DNA from: Bacteroidaceae bacterium | GTDB lineage: Bacteria > Bacteroidota > Bacteroidia > Bacteroidales > Bacteroidaceae | Direction of reading: 5' to 3' | DNA: 64,000 nucleotides | Assembly (NCBI GenBank): GCA_017547385.1 | Contig: JAFYPU010000006.1 | Location: 62,001 to 126,000 of the forward strand | In this document: positions 53,300-61,365 of the stretch, piece after piece | How the letters are laid out: each line of letters starts with the position of its first letter | How positions within the stretch are numbered: position 1 is the stretch's first letter | Made by a program: the position numbers and the translations under genes | The notes under the pieces: model-generated | Database searches by the model: none | Told to the model about the DNA's origin: nothing | The model's input: only the letters and a program-made list of their open reading frames with translations

Positions 53300-53767
53300 A
53301 TGCGCATATTCCGAATTTACATACTTCCGCTGCTTGTGGCGGCTTTGGTCCTGATGCTTGTGCGAAGTTGTCTGGCAACTCAGTGTGCCGTGGCAAGGGA
53401 TATGCCCGAATGCGGATTGCTTGCGGGAGACCGCGTGCTGGTGTTGCGCACTTCGTATGGCTTGCGTCTGCCGTTTGAGTCGGTGTTTGGCTATCGTCGT
53501 TGCGGTTTTGCAACTCCTCAGAAGGGAGATGTGGTGGCACACACGGCGGACGACGGCTCGTTGATGCTGTCGCGCATTGTGGCATTGCCGGGCGAGAGAA
53601 TCAACGGAGCGCAACCGCTTCCGGCCGGGCACTACCAAACCACGCAGGGGGTTGTAGCACATTCGGCCTTGGTGGGGCGCGTATCTGCCGTGAGCTATTC
53701 GGTGAATGCGGAAGCACCGTGGTATCGGTTGCTGCGCGCGGACCGTTTTTTCAAAAGCATTCTCTGA
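53300..53767 (+). CDS. Degenerate S26 signal-peptidase paralogue
   Basis: This 155-residue protein has one N-terminal membrane anchor (residues about 4-22) and the S26 box order: ARDMPECGLLAGDRVLVLR, a PQKGDVVAH segment and LSRIVALPGERING. At the position of the catalytic serine it has Asp (ARDM in place of xSSM), and at the lysine position it has Ser (LSRIV in place of VKRxV). Box E (GDNRxxSxDSR) is missing. It is therefore probably not a peptidase. Being next to lepB suggests it may modulate LepB. I start at the ATG at 53300, not the GTG at 53294. Confidence 0.75.
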   Translation: MRIFRIYILPLLVAALVLMLVRSCLATQCAVARDMPECGLLAGDRVLVLRTSYGLRLPFESVFGYRRCGFATPQKGDVVAHTADDGSLMLSRIVALPGERINGAQPLPAGHYQTTQGVVAHSALVGRVSAVSYSVNAEAPWYRLLRADRFFKSIL

Positions 53768-53847
53768 GCGGGCTGTTCCTGTTCTTGCATTTACAAACAC
53801 CGGGGAGGCAGCTGTCAAGCACCTCCTCGTTTTCATATATCGAGTTT

Positions 53848-54477
53848 ATGTCATCCGTCATACTTTCTTCGGCTTATCTTGCGCCGGTGCAATACTTCTC
53901 CAAGCTTTATGCGGCTTCGGCCGTGGTGGAGGAGCGTGCCGAACACTATGTCAAGCAAACCTATCGCAACCGTTGCGTGATTGCCGCACCGTCCGGACCG
54001 CAGGCGCTCACCATTCCCACGGAGCGGACAGGCGCAAAGACTTTGATGCGCGACGTTCGCATCAGTGAGCACGGCAACTGGCGTCACCTGCATTGGCATG
54101 CGCTGACAACGGCCTACGAGGCCAGTCCTTTCTTCGAGTATTACGCTGATGATTTCCGCCCTTTCTACGAACGGCCATCGCACAAGTATCTTTGTGAGTT
54201 CAATGCCGACATGCGCGACATGGTCTTGGATTTGCTCGATTTGCATCCGCAGATATCTCTCACCGAGCATTATGCCGATGCCGAGGCTTTGGGGCTTGCT
54301 GATCTTCGCGAGGCCATTCGTCCCAAGCACCCGGCGGAAGATGAGCACTTTGTGGCGAAACCTTATTACCAAGTCTTTGCTTCGCGCCACGGCTTTCTGC
54401 CTAATTTGAGTATAGTGGATTTGCTTTTCAATATGGGGCCGGAAACTCGTTTGGTGCTTCGCGATTGTTGCGTATAG
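53848..54477 (+). CDS. WbqC family protein
   Basis: This 209-residue protein of the WbqC-like family begins SSVILSSAYLAPVQYFSKLY and contains the family segments NWRHLHWHALTTAYEASPFF, then YYADDFRPFY and SIVDLLFNMGPE. WbqC occurs in some O-antigen clusters and in dapB-lepB neighbourhoods of Bacteroidetes; its activity is unknown. The frame is open upstream across the paralogue gene, but the ATG at 53848 starts the conserved region. Confidence 0.88.
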   Translation: MSSVILSSAYLAPVQYFSKLYAASAVVEERAEHYVKQTYRNRCVIAAPSGPQALTIPTERTGAKTLMRDVRISEHGNWRHLHWHALTTAYEASPFFEYYADDFRPFYERPSHKYLCEFNADMRDMVLDLLDLHPQISLTEHYADAEALGLADLREAIRPKHPAEDEHFVAKPYYQVFASRHGFLPNLSIVDLLFNMGPETRLVLRDCCV

Positions 54478-54496
54478 CGAGTGAACAAAACAAAAA

Positions 54497-54536
54497 GCAA
54501 GAGGGAACAGTCTGCATGCGGACTGTTCCCTCTTGC
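54497..54536 (-). terminator. Intrinsic terminator of the minus-strand methyltransferase unit
   Basis: A 16-bp perfect stem (GCAAGAGGGAACAGTC with GACTGTTCCCTCTTGC) is followed on the minus strand by TTTTTGTTTTG. It lies between convergent genes and may also slow plus-strand transcription. Confidence 0.85.
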
Positions 54537-54561
54537 TGTGTATGTGGTGAAACGATTAGCC

Positions 54562-55743
54562 TTAGTGCTTTATCGGTTCTCCGGCGATGATTTTTTTGTT
54601 GCCATCGGCCAGCGTTGTGGCAAACCAGTAGGAATTTCCACCCTCGCGGAGCTTCAGCTTGCGTCGCAGGTCGGCAACGGTGGCTGGGAAGTTGCGCACT
54701 GTGAGGTTGGCTTTTGTTGTTTCAGAACAGAATGCGCGAAGTTCCTGCTTGGCAAAGGAAGTGCAGCGTTGCACTTTGAAAATTCGGCCGGGGAAGTCGG
54801 GAACAAGGCTTTCGGAAGTGTAAAGATGGCTGTTGGGGTGCAGTTTTTTCAAACCGTAACGGGTGGCGCACAGCTTGAAAGCACCGGCTTTCATGATGGA
54901 GGCACAAGGCTCGTAGAGGTATTGACTGATTTCTGCAGTGTATTCCGGCAGGGCGGCTTGCTCTTCCTCTTGCGTGAAAGTGAGTCGGTGAGCACCCTCC
55001 GAGCAGGTGATGCGTGTGGAGACGCCGCTTTCGGCAGTCAGCACGAGAATGAGGTCTTTGCACTCGCCTTTCACGGAAATCACGTGTGCTTCGGTCACAC
55101 ACCCGAGGGTGCTGATGGCGCGTTGCAAATCGAGCATGGGCGACAGCTTGAGCATCACGGCTTGCGCTTTCTGCAGAAGCAGATTTTTCAACTGCACGAC
55201 GTCGGGTTCGCAGTCCTCGATGAGAATTGTCTTTCGGCCGGCTCCGTCGCGTCGAGCGGGGTCCAGAAAGATGAGGTCGGCAGGTGGCATTTCGCGCAAG
55301 AAGTTTTCGGCCTCGGCCTGCACCACCTGTGCATCGGGCAAGCCGAGCAAAGGCAGGTTGTGGCTTGCCAGATGGCAGAGCACGGCTTGTCGCTCCACGT
55401 AGGTGGCTTTGCTGAATTTTTGGGCAATGAATGAAAAGTCCACACCCAGCCCTCCGGTGAGATCGACCATCGTTCCGCCATTGGGAAAGAGGCTTCCGGC
55501 GAGTTCGGCTTTGTATTCGGCGGTGGCTTGTCCTGAACACTGTTCGAGCGAAAGGCGAGGCGGATAATGCAAATCCTTCACGAGTGTCCACGCCGGCACT
55601 TTGTGTTGCAACCGCTGCCAACCCTCGATTTGACGCAAGGCAAATTCGGCATCCACCTCGGGATGCTTGCGCAGGAGCAAGGCGAGTGTGGCAATGTCGT
55701 CGTGGCGATGGCTTTCGATGAAGCTTTCAGTGGCTGTGCTCAT
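54562..55743 (-). CDS. Class I SAM-dependent methyltransferase with THUMP-like domain
   Basis: The 393 residues contain a helical N-terminal part and a Rossmann methyltransferase with motif I MVDLTGGLGVDFSF (near 90), an acidic motif YVERQ and the LIFLDPARRD motif IV-like segment (near 155). A C-terminal THUMP-like domain follows (about 315-390). The LDPARRD motif and the gene arrangement are typical of an uncharacterised Bacteroidetes family that probably modifies RNA. It lies 53 bp after the VanX-like gene. Confidence 0.85.
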   Translation of the reverse strand: MSTATESFIESHRHDDIATLALLLRKHPEVDAEFALRQIEGWQRLQHKVPAWTLVKDLHYPPRLSLEQCSGQATAEYKAELAGSLFPNGGTMVDLTGGLGVDFSFIAQKFSKATYVERQAVLCHLASHNLPLLGLPDAQVVQAEAENFLREMPPADLIFLDPARRDGAGRKTILIEDCEPDVVQLKNLLLQKAQAVMLKLSPMLDLQRAISTLGCVTEAHVISVKGECKDLILVLTAESGVSTRITCSEGAHRLTFTQEEEQAALPEYTAEISQYLYEPCASIMKAGAFKLCATRYGLKKLHPNSHLYTSESLVPDFPGRIFKVQRCTSFAKQELRAFCSETTKANLTVRNFPATVADLRRKLKLREGGNSYWFATTLADGNKKIIAGEPIKH

Positions 55744-55796
55744 ACATTATATGTTATTAAGAGAAGACACTCGGGAGGGTGAAACGGGACGCCGGA

Positions 55797-56636
55797 TTAT
55801 GGGATAACCTTGTAGCGTGCCTTGGCCTCGGCACGCGTGCGCAGATTGAAGTGCCACCATTCGGTGGAAAGCACTTTGAAACCGCCGGCTGCCATGACAC
55901 GACGCAATAGTTTACGGTTGGCAATGGCCGTTTGCGACAGCTGTCCGGCTGCCAGCCTTTGCTGTTCGCCCTTGACGTGTGCCAATTTTCCCAAATGGTC
56001 GATGACGGTTCCCATGTGCAGTGTGTCGCCTTTGGCATCGCACAAGGTGAGGTCCACAGCCAATCCGTAGTTGTGCAGTCCGCCTCCGTTCTTCGGGTTA
56101 CTCACGTATATGTTTTTGGAAGTGCCTTTCACCACGTTATACATGCGTTGCTGCACGCTCATGGGGCGTGCCGCGTCGTATACCTTCAGACTCAAATCCG
56201 GCCGCAGGCGTTTCAGTTCGGCCTGTGCCTTTTTCAGTGCTTGTGCTGCCTCCGGATGCAAATAGGCATGGTGCAGGTCGGTGTAGAGCACGCGCCCCGT
56301 GAAATTGTCGGCGCGGGTATACATCAGACTGACCTGTATGGAGGAGTCGATGCGCTGTATGTCAACAAACCCGAGACGCTCCATGCGCAGCTCTGTCGGG
56401 GTTTTGGTTTCGGTGATGCTGGGGGAAGAAAAACAAGCATGCTTTCCTGAAAAATCCGCAGTGCTTGCAGAAATTTCTGCAGTGCTTGTAGAAAAATCTG
56501 CAGTGCTTGTAGATTTTGCCCTCAAGCCGTGGCACATTTCCGAAGGCTTTGTGCCTGGTTCGGCAGGCTTTCTGTGGTGGCTGCCGAGCATTGCGCAGAG
56601 TGGCAGGCACAGCAACGGAAAAAGAAACTTGGTCAT
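55797..56636 (-). CDS. VanX-like D-Ala-D-Ala dipeptidase (M15D) carrying an in-frame repeat
   Basis: This 279-residue exported zinc dipeptidase has a signal peptide at 1-18. Zinc ligands are in GGGLHNYGLAVDLT (H and D, near 182-195) and EWWHFNL (Glu base and His, near 258). The family member VanX cleaves D-Ala-D-Ala; here a peptidoglycan-recycling role is more likely. The linker between signal and catalytic domain (about residues 40-62) is the translated repeat copy R10, read as three copies of a seven-residue unit (STSTAEI/STSTADF/SASTADF). Nothing else is disrupted. I start at the ATG at 56636, before the signal peptide. Confidence 0.9.
   Translation of the reverse strand: MTKFLFPLLCLPLCAMLGSHHRKPAEPGTKPSEMCHGLRAKSTSTADFSTSTAEISASTADFSGKHACFSSPSITETKTPTELRMERLGFVDIQRIDSSIQVSLMYTRADNFTGRVLYTDLHHAYLHPEAAQALKKAQAELKRLRPDLSLKVYDAARPMSVQQRMYNVVKGTSKNIYVSNPKNGGGLHNYGLAVDLTLCDAKGDTLHMGTVIDHLGKLAHVKGEQQRLAAGQLSQTAIANRKLLRRVMAAGGFKVLSTEWWHFNLRTRAEAKARYKVIP
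56451..56518. repeat. Modular palindromic repeat, copy R10, inside the VanX-like gene
   Basis: All three slots are word B in the same orientation, the only such copy. It lies wholly inside the coding sequence and stays in frame. Confidence 0.85.
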
Positions 56637-56668
56637 GGAAGATTTGGGTTGAGGGTTGTATAAACAAA

Positions 56669-56705
56669 AAGGACACCTGCGCATTTCTATGATGCAGGTG
56701 TCCTT
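56669..56705 (-). terminator. Intrinsic terminator after the tRNA-Asn pair
   Basis: AAGGACACCTGC (56669-56680) pairs with GCAGGTGTCCTT (56694-56705); the minus strand continues TTTTTGTTTATAC. Confidence 0.85.
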
Positions 56706-56706
56706 G

Positions 56707-56780
56707 CGCTTCAGGATGGGCTTGAACCAACGACCCCCTGATTAACAGTCAGGTGCTCTAACCAACTGAGCTACTGAAGC
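56707..56780 (-). tRNA. tRNA-Asn (GTT), copy 2 in transcription order
   Basis: The minus strand starts GCTTCAG and ends CTGAAGC plus discriminator G. The D arm is GCTCAGTTGGTTAGAGC. The anticodon arm CCTGA CTGTTAA TCAGG gives anticodon GTT. The T arm GTTGG TTCAAGC CCATC has one mismatch. CCA is not encoded. Confidence 0.95.
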
Positions 56781-56796
56781 AGTTTGCATTTCTTTG

Positions 56797-56870
56797 CGCT
56801 TCAGGATGGGCTTGAACCAACGACCCCCTGATTAACAGTCAGGTGCTCTAACCAACTGAGCTACTGAAGC
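56797..56870 (-). tRNA. tRNA-Asn (GTT), copy 1 in transcription order
   Basis: It is identical to the copy at 56707-56780; the repeat period is 90 bp, so the flanking bases are duplicated too. The promoter at 56914-56921 lies just upstream. Confidence 0.95.
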
Positions 56871-56913
56871 AGATTTTGCAGAATTGTTTGCACGTTTCTG
56901 CGGAAATGCGGTG

Positions 56914-56921
56914 CAAATGTA
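56914..56921 (-). promoter_or_regulatory. Promoter -7 element of the tRNA-Asn pair
   Basis: The minus strand reads TACATTTG; the expected start near 56907 leaves a 5' leader of about 37 nt before the first tRNA. Confidence 0.6.
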
Positions 56922-56944
56922 GTGGTTAATTTTGAAAATAACAA

Positions 56945-56952
56945 TATCTTTG
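56945..56952 (+). promoter_or_regulatory. Promoter -7 element of the PfkB kinase gene
   Basis: TATCTTTG; the expected start near 56959 would put an ATG at 56961 almost at the 5' end, so the ATG at 56973 is preferred. Confidence 0.6.
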
Positions 56953-56972
56953 CCTGAAAAATGCAGATTGGT

Positions 56973-57938
56973 ATGAAAAAAATTATCGGAATAGGCAATG
57001 CATTGGTCGATGTGTTGGTAAAAGTGGAGAATGAAGCGATACTTTCGGAACTGCAACTCCCGAAAGGTTCGATGCAGTTGGTAGACACCGAGGGCTATCG
57101 TGTCATCGGTCAAAAGCTTTCGGAAATGACAACGCAACTGGCCACTGGGGGCTCGGCGGCTAACACGATGTTGGCGTTGGGAAACCTGCAGGCCGAACCG
57201 GCTTTCATCGGAAAGGTCGGGCCGGATGCGTATGGCCGCTTCTTCTCTGAAAATGCACGCGAGCACGGCATAACTTCTCACTTGCTTTCCGATGTGCTTC
57301 CCACGGGAGTGGCATCGACGTTCATCACACCCGACGGCCAGCGCACCTTTGGTACGTATCTCGGGGCGGCAGCCCGACTCACCCCCGATGAGTTGCGCGA
57401 AGAGTGGTTCGAGGGTTACGATTTCTTCTACATAGAGGGATATCTCGTGCAGAACCATGCGTTAATTGACAAAGCGGTGGCGATGGCGCATGCTGCGGGA
57501 CTGAAAGTGTGCCTCGATTTGGCAAGTTACAACATTGTGGAGGCCGATCGTGATTTCTTTGCGGAACTTTTGGCGAAAACCGACATTGTTTTTGCAAATG
57601 AGGAAGAGGCATTTGCCTTTACAGGTAAAAATCCTCGCGAAGCACTTGACGAACTTGCCGCCCTCTGCGAAACGGCTGTGGTCAAGACCGGAAAGGAAGG
57701 TGCTTGGGTGAGCCGCAACGGCGAAACCGTGAAGGTGGCTGCAGACCCTGTGGACGAAGTGGTGGACACCACCGGTGCCGGCGATTACTTTGCGGCCGGT
57801 TTCCTGTATGGCATGGCGGATGGCCGTTCCTTGGCGGAATGTGCCCGTCTCGGCTCTCTGCTGGCCGGAAAAGTCATTCAGACGGTGGGAACCTCCTTGC
57901 CCGAAAACGTGTGGCAAGAGGTGAAAGCCGCCATCTGA
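56973..57938 (+). CDS. PfkB-family carbohydrate/adenosine kinase
   Basis: This 321-residue ribokinase-fold enzyme has the first PfkB signature near residues 55-75 (ATGGSAANTMLALGNL) and the second, DTTGAGDYFAAGFLYG (near 255-270), with catalytic Asp in the GAGD. It is close in layout to adenosine kinase-like sugar kinases of Bacteroidetes, and the substrate cannot be fixed. The S41 protease gene follows after 41 bp. Confidence 0.92.
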   Translation: MKKIIGIGNALVDVLVKVENEAILSELQLPKGSMQLVDTEGYRVIGQKLSEMTTQLATGGSAANTMLALGNLQAEPAFIGKVGPDAYGRFFSENAREHGITSHLLSDVLPTGVASTFITPDGQRTFGTYLGAAARLTPDELREEWFEGYDFFYIEGYLVQNHALIDKAVAMAHAAGLKVCLDLASYNIVEADRDFFAELLAKTDIVFANEEEAFAFTGKNPREALDELAALCETAVVKTGKEGAWVSRNGETVKVAADPVDEVVDTTGAGDYFAAGFLYGMADGRSLAECARLGSLLAGKVIQTVGTSLPENVWQEVKAAI

Positions 57939-57979
57939 AGTTGAAAAAAAGAAGAGTTTTTACCTATTATTCTAAACAC

Positions 57980-59656
57980 ATGATGAGAAAAACGCTGCTC
58001 ATTCTGCTGTCTTCGGTGCTGCTTTGGCCAGCCTCGGCACAGGAGAACCATAATTTTGAAGTGTCAAAGCATCTCGATATATTCAATTCGCTGTATCGCG
58101 AATTGGACTTGTATTATGTTGACACGCTTGAAGCCAAAAAGGCTGTGGGCAACGCCATTCTGTACATGCTTGACCGTCTTGACCCCTACACGCAGTATTA
58201 TCCGGAAGAGGAGACCCGGGATTTGAAAGAGATGACAACGGGAAAATACGCCGGCATAGGATCTCCCATCGTGTATCGCAAGGATTTGGACCGCTGTGTG
58301 TTTTCTTCTCCCTACGAAGGAATGCCGGCTGCCAAGGCCGGTGTGCGAACGGGCGACGTGATTATGAGTATCGACGGGCGTGATGTGGGTGGTCGCGGTG
58401 CTTCTTCGGTGGCCGACTATACTTCCGCAGTGAGCGTCTCACTGCGTGGAGAATCCGGCACCACACTCCTGCTGAAGGTGAAGCGAGCCGGAACGGGCAA
58501 GATGCAGACCTTCAAAATCCTCAGGCAGACCATCGAACGCCCCTCCGTACCTTATTACGGCTTGTTGCAGGACACGATTGGCTACGTGCTGTTGACAAGT
58601 TACACAGACAACACTGCACGCGATTTGAGGCTGGCTGTGGTCAACCTCAAGCAGCGCGGAGCGCGCCGCTTGGTGCTTGACTTGCGTGGCAACCCGGGTG
58701 GATTGATGCGCGAGGCCATCAGCGTTGTGGGAAGCTTTTTGCCGCGCGGCACCATGGTGCTTCGGACGCAGGGCAAGGTGGAGGAACTGAATAAGACTTT
58801 CAAGACAACGGTTGAGCCTTTGGACTTGGAAATTCCCATGGCCGTGCTCGTTAATTATGGTACGGCTTCGGCAGCCGAAATCACTTCGGGTGCTTTGCAG
58901 GACTACGACCGCGCCATAGTTGTCGGGCAGCGCACTTATGGAAAAGGCTTGGTGCAAGAGCCACGCGAACTTCCGTATGGTGCCATCCTGAAGCTGACAA
59001 CCAGCAAATACTTTATCCCGAGCGGCCGATGCGTTCAGGCTTACGATTTCAAGAACCGAAATGCAGACGGAATGCCGCGCCATCTTCCGGACAGCCTTTC
59101 CAAAGAATTCTTCACGGCTGCGGGCCGCTTGGTGCGCGATGGGGGAGGCATCACACCCGATGTGGCGGTTGTGCCGGACTCTTTACCTTATTTTGTGAGC
59201 TATCTCGAGGCTTCGGATGTGTTTTTCGATTTCTGTGCGACATATCGCAACGAGCACGAGAGCATTGCTCCGGCTTCGGAGTTTGAGTTGAGCGATGCCG
59301 ACTACGAAGCGTTTATCGATTTCGTCAAGAAGAGCGGTTTCGCTTATGAGAGCCGGAGTTCGCAGATGCTTTCGCTGTTGCGGCGCATGGCTCAGGCCGA
59401 AGGTTGCGAGGCTGAGGCGGCGGAAGCTTTCGACTCGCTGGAAAACCGTCTGCGCCGTGATGTTGAGGCTGAGTTGCGTTTTCACAAAGCCGATATCGTT
59501 GCTCAATTGGAGATGACGATTGTGGAAAATTATTATTACGAGCGAGGCGTGGCCGAATACTTGTTGCGCGATGACAAGGAGCTTAACGAGGCCTTGCGTG
59601 TGCTTTGCGATGAGGCGGCTTATCGTCGGCTTCTCTCCGGTGTGCCCGAACCGTAA
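57980..59656 (+). CDS. S41 family C-terminal processing peptidase
   Basis: This 558-residue exported protease has a signal peptide (residues 1-20, ending PASAQ). A PDZ domain spans about 85-185 (YEGMPAAKAGVRTGDVIMSI within it). The catalytic serine lies in NYGTASAAEITSG (near 296) and the lysine in QRTYGKGLVQEP (near 321), the Ser/Lys dyad of C-terminal processing peptidases. The C-terminal 150 residues are helical. It likely trims or degrades periplasmic proteins. Confidence 0.94.
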   Translation: MMRKTLLILLSSVLLWPASAQENHNFEVSKHLDIFNSLYRELDLYYVDTLEAKKAVGNAILYMLDRLDPYTQYYPEEETRDLKEMTTGKYAGIGSPIVYRKDLDRCVFSSPYEGMPAAKAGVRTGDVIMSIDGRDVGGRGASSVADYTSAVSVSLRGESGTTLLLKVKRAGTGKMQTFKILRQTIERPSVPYYGLLQDTIGYVLLTSYTDNTARDLRLAVVNLKQRGARRLVLDLRGNPGGLMREAISVVGSFLPRGTMVLRTQGKVEELNKTFKTTVEPLDLEIPMAVLVNYGTASAAEITSGALQDYDRAIVVGQRTYGKGLVQEPRELPYGAILKLTTSKYFIPSGRCVQAYDFKNRNADGMPRHLPDSLSKEFFTAAGRLVRDGGGITPDVAVVPDSLPYFVSYLEASDVFFDFCATYRNEHESIAPASEFELSDADYEAFIDFVKKSGFAYESRSSQMLSLLRRMAQAEGCEAEAAEAFDSLENRLRRDVEAELRFHKADIVAQLEMTIVENYYYERGVAEYLLRDDKELNEALRVLCDEAAYRRLLSGVPEP

Positions 59657-59670
59657 TGGGTGATACATAT

Positions 59671-59722
59671 AAAAAGTCGAGGCACGAACTCTCAGTTTTT
59701 AGAGTTCGTGCCTCGACTTTTT
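59671..59722. terminator. Bidirectional intrinsic terminator
   Basis: A 22-bp perfect stem runs from AAAAAGTCGAGGCACGAACT at 59671 and pairs with the end of its partner at 59722. A/T runs on both sides let it serve the S41 gene and the convergent tyrS gene. Confidence 0.9.
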
Positions 59723-59746
59723 ATGTGTTGCTTGCGTCCTTTCGAA

Positions 59747-61042
59747 CTATTTCACGGTGATGAGGAAATAGTTTTTCTTTCCGCGTTGCACGAGGATGTA
59801 TTTTCCGTCAATGAGGTCAGCTTCTTCGATGATGCGGTCGAAAGCTGCCAGCTTCTCTTTGTTGATGCTCACACCGCCTCCTTGTGTCATTTTGCGCATT
59901 TCGCCTTTTGAGGGGAAGCATTGTGTGGTTTCGGCCAGCAAGTCCACGGCTTTGGCACCTACGGCTTGTGATTTTTCCACCTCGAAGTGGGGCACGCCCT
60001 CAAAGACGTTGAGCAGTGTGGCTTCGTCCAGGCGGAGCAGGCTCTCCTTGGTGGCTTTGCCGAAGAGGATGTTGGAGGCTTCGAGTGCCATCTCGTATTC
60101 CTCACGTCCATGCACCAGGCATGTAACCTCTTCGCCCAATCGTTTTTGCAGGCTGCGGCGACCCGGGTCGGCACGGTGCTCCTCGATGAGCGCATCGATT
60201 TCGTCCTTTTCGAGCGAGGTGAAAATCTTGATGTAGCGTTCGGCTTCGGCATCGCCCACGTTGAGCCAGAACTGATAGAACTTGTAAGGCGTGGTGTAGC
60301 GCTTGTCAAGCCATACGTTGCCCTGCTCGGTTTTGCCAAACTTTTTGCCGTCGGCCTTGGTGATGAGCGGACAAGTCAGGGCAAAGGCTTCGGCTTCTGA
60401 GCCGAGCTTGCGGCGAATCAGCTCCGTGCCCGTGGTGATGTTGCCCCACTGGTCGCTTCCGCCCATCTGCAGGCGGCATCCCTTCTCTTGATAGAGGTGC
60501 AGGAAGTCGTAGCCCTGGAGGAGCTGATAGGTGAATTCGGTGAACGAGAGGCCGTCGCTGGCTTCGCCGTTGAGGCGGCGCTTCACGCTGTCCTTGGCCA
60601 TCATGTAGTTCACTGTGATGTGCTTTCCTATTTCTCGGGCGAAGTCGAGGAACGAATAGCCTTTCATCCAGTCATAGTTGTTCACGAGTTCGGCGGCATT
60701 GGGTGCGTCGCTGTCGAAGTCGAGGAAGCGGCTCAACTGTTCCTTGATGCAAGCCACGTTGTGGCGCAGCGTTTCTTCGTTGAGCAGGTTGCGCTCGGCG
60801 CTCTTGCCCGAGGGGTCGCCAATCATGCCTGTGGCACCTCCCACCAGGGCGAGGGGCTTGTGGCCGGAGCGTTGGAAGTGGCGGAGCATCATCACACCGC
60901 ACAAGTGGCCTATGTGCAGGCTGTCGGCCGTGGGGTCTATGCCGAGATAGGCGGTAGCCATGCCCTTGTCGAGCATTTCCTCGGTTCCGGGCATCATTTG
61001 GTGGAGCATGCCGCGCCACCGGAGTTCGTCTACAAAGTTCAT
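59747..61042 (-). CDS. tyrS: Tyrosyl-tRNA synthetase
   Basis: TyrRS charges tRNA-Tyr. The 431-residue class I enzyme has the HIGH-type motif SLHIGHL near residue 42 and the KMSKS-type KFGKT near 230, and an S4 RNA-binding domain at the C terminus (about 360-430). The frame opens 39 codons upstream, but that part is made of Lys/Thr/Asn codons from a tandem repeat; [15 protein letters not shown] at 61042 is the family start. Confidence 0.97.
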   Translation of the reverse strand: MNFVDELRWRGMLHQMMPGTEEMLDKGMATAYLGIDPTADSLHIGHLCGVMMLRHFQRSGHKPLALVGGATGMIGDPSGKSAERNLLNEETLRHNVACIKEQLSRFLDFDSDAPNAAELVNNYDWMKGYSFLDFAREIGKHITVNYMMAKDSVKRRLNGEASDGLSFTEFTYQLLQGYDFLHLYQEKGCRLQMGGSDQWGNITTGTELIRRKLGSEAEAFALTCPLITKADGKKFGKTEQGNVWLDKRYTTPYKFYQFWLNVGDAEAERYIKIFTSLEKDEIDALIEEHRADPGRRSLQKRLGEEVTCLVHGREEYEMALEASNILFGKATKESLLRLDEATLLNVFEGVPHFEVEKSQAVGAKAVDLLAETTQCFPSKGEMRKMTQGGGVSINKEKLAAFDRIIEEADLIDGKYILVQRGKKNYFLITVK

Positions 61043-61051
61043 ATTCGTTGT

Positions 61052-61087
61052 TTTTTGTTTGTTTGTCGATTTTTGTTTGTTTGTCGA
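61052..61087. repeat. 18-bp exact tandem duplication in the tyrS leader
   Basis: TTTTTGTTTGTTTGTCGA occurs at 61052-61069 and 61070-61087 and is followed by another T5. On the transcribed strand it yields an A/C-rich leader with little structure. Confidence 0.85.
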
Positions 61088-61132
61088 TTTTTGCAAAGCC
61101 GTAACCATGAGGCTCACGTGCTTTTGCGGTGT

Positions 61133-61140
61133 CAAAGATA
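61133..61140 (-). promoter_or_regulatory. Promoter -7 element of tyrS
   Basis: The minus strand reads TATCTTTG; the expected start near 61126 leaves a leader of about 84 nt that includes the tandem repeat. Confidence 0.6.
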
Positions 61141-61299
61141 CTACTTTTTTGCGTCTCACAGGCTTGGTGTGCTTCGTAAAAGGCTTTCAAATGATTTTTG
61201 CAGCGTCTGCGGAAGTGTGCCGCAGGCTTTCGAAATGCTCAGAACAGGGATTGAAATGCATGCAATGAGGGTGCGGAGAAATGGTGGTGTGATGCGCGC

Positions 61300-61365
61300 A
61301 AATCTGCAAGGCGTTTAGAAATTTCTGCAGTGCTTGTAGAAAATTCTAAACGCCTTGCAGATTTG
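61300..61365. repeat. Modular palindromic repeat, copy R11
   Basis: Slots are A, B forward, A reversed, the same as R3. It lies just after the sulfatase stop codon. Confidence 0.85.

Larger units (their letters stand above)
56637..56972. other. Intergenic region with two tRNA genes and divergent promoters
   Basis: It holds the tRNA terminator, two tRNA-Asn genes, the tRNA promoter (56914-56921) and the PfkB kinase promoter (56945-56952). The two promoters are divergent and 24 bp apart. Confidence 0.8.

Noticed and set aside
3523-61365. The dispersed 68-bp repeats as a CRISPR array
   Set aside because: Copies are kilobases apart, are palindromic and modular, and have no spacers or cas genes near them.
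3523-61365. The dispersed repeats as ordinary intrinsic terminators
   Set aside because: Several genes beside them have separate strong terminators, one copy is inside a gene, one lies between divergent genes, and the stems lack consistent T runs in one direction.
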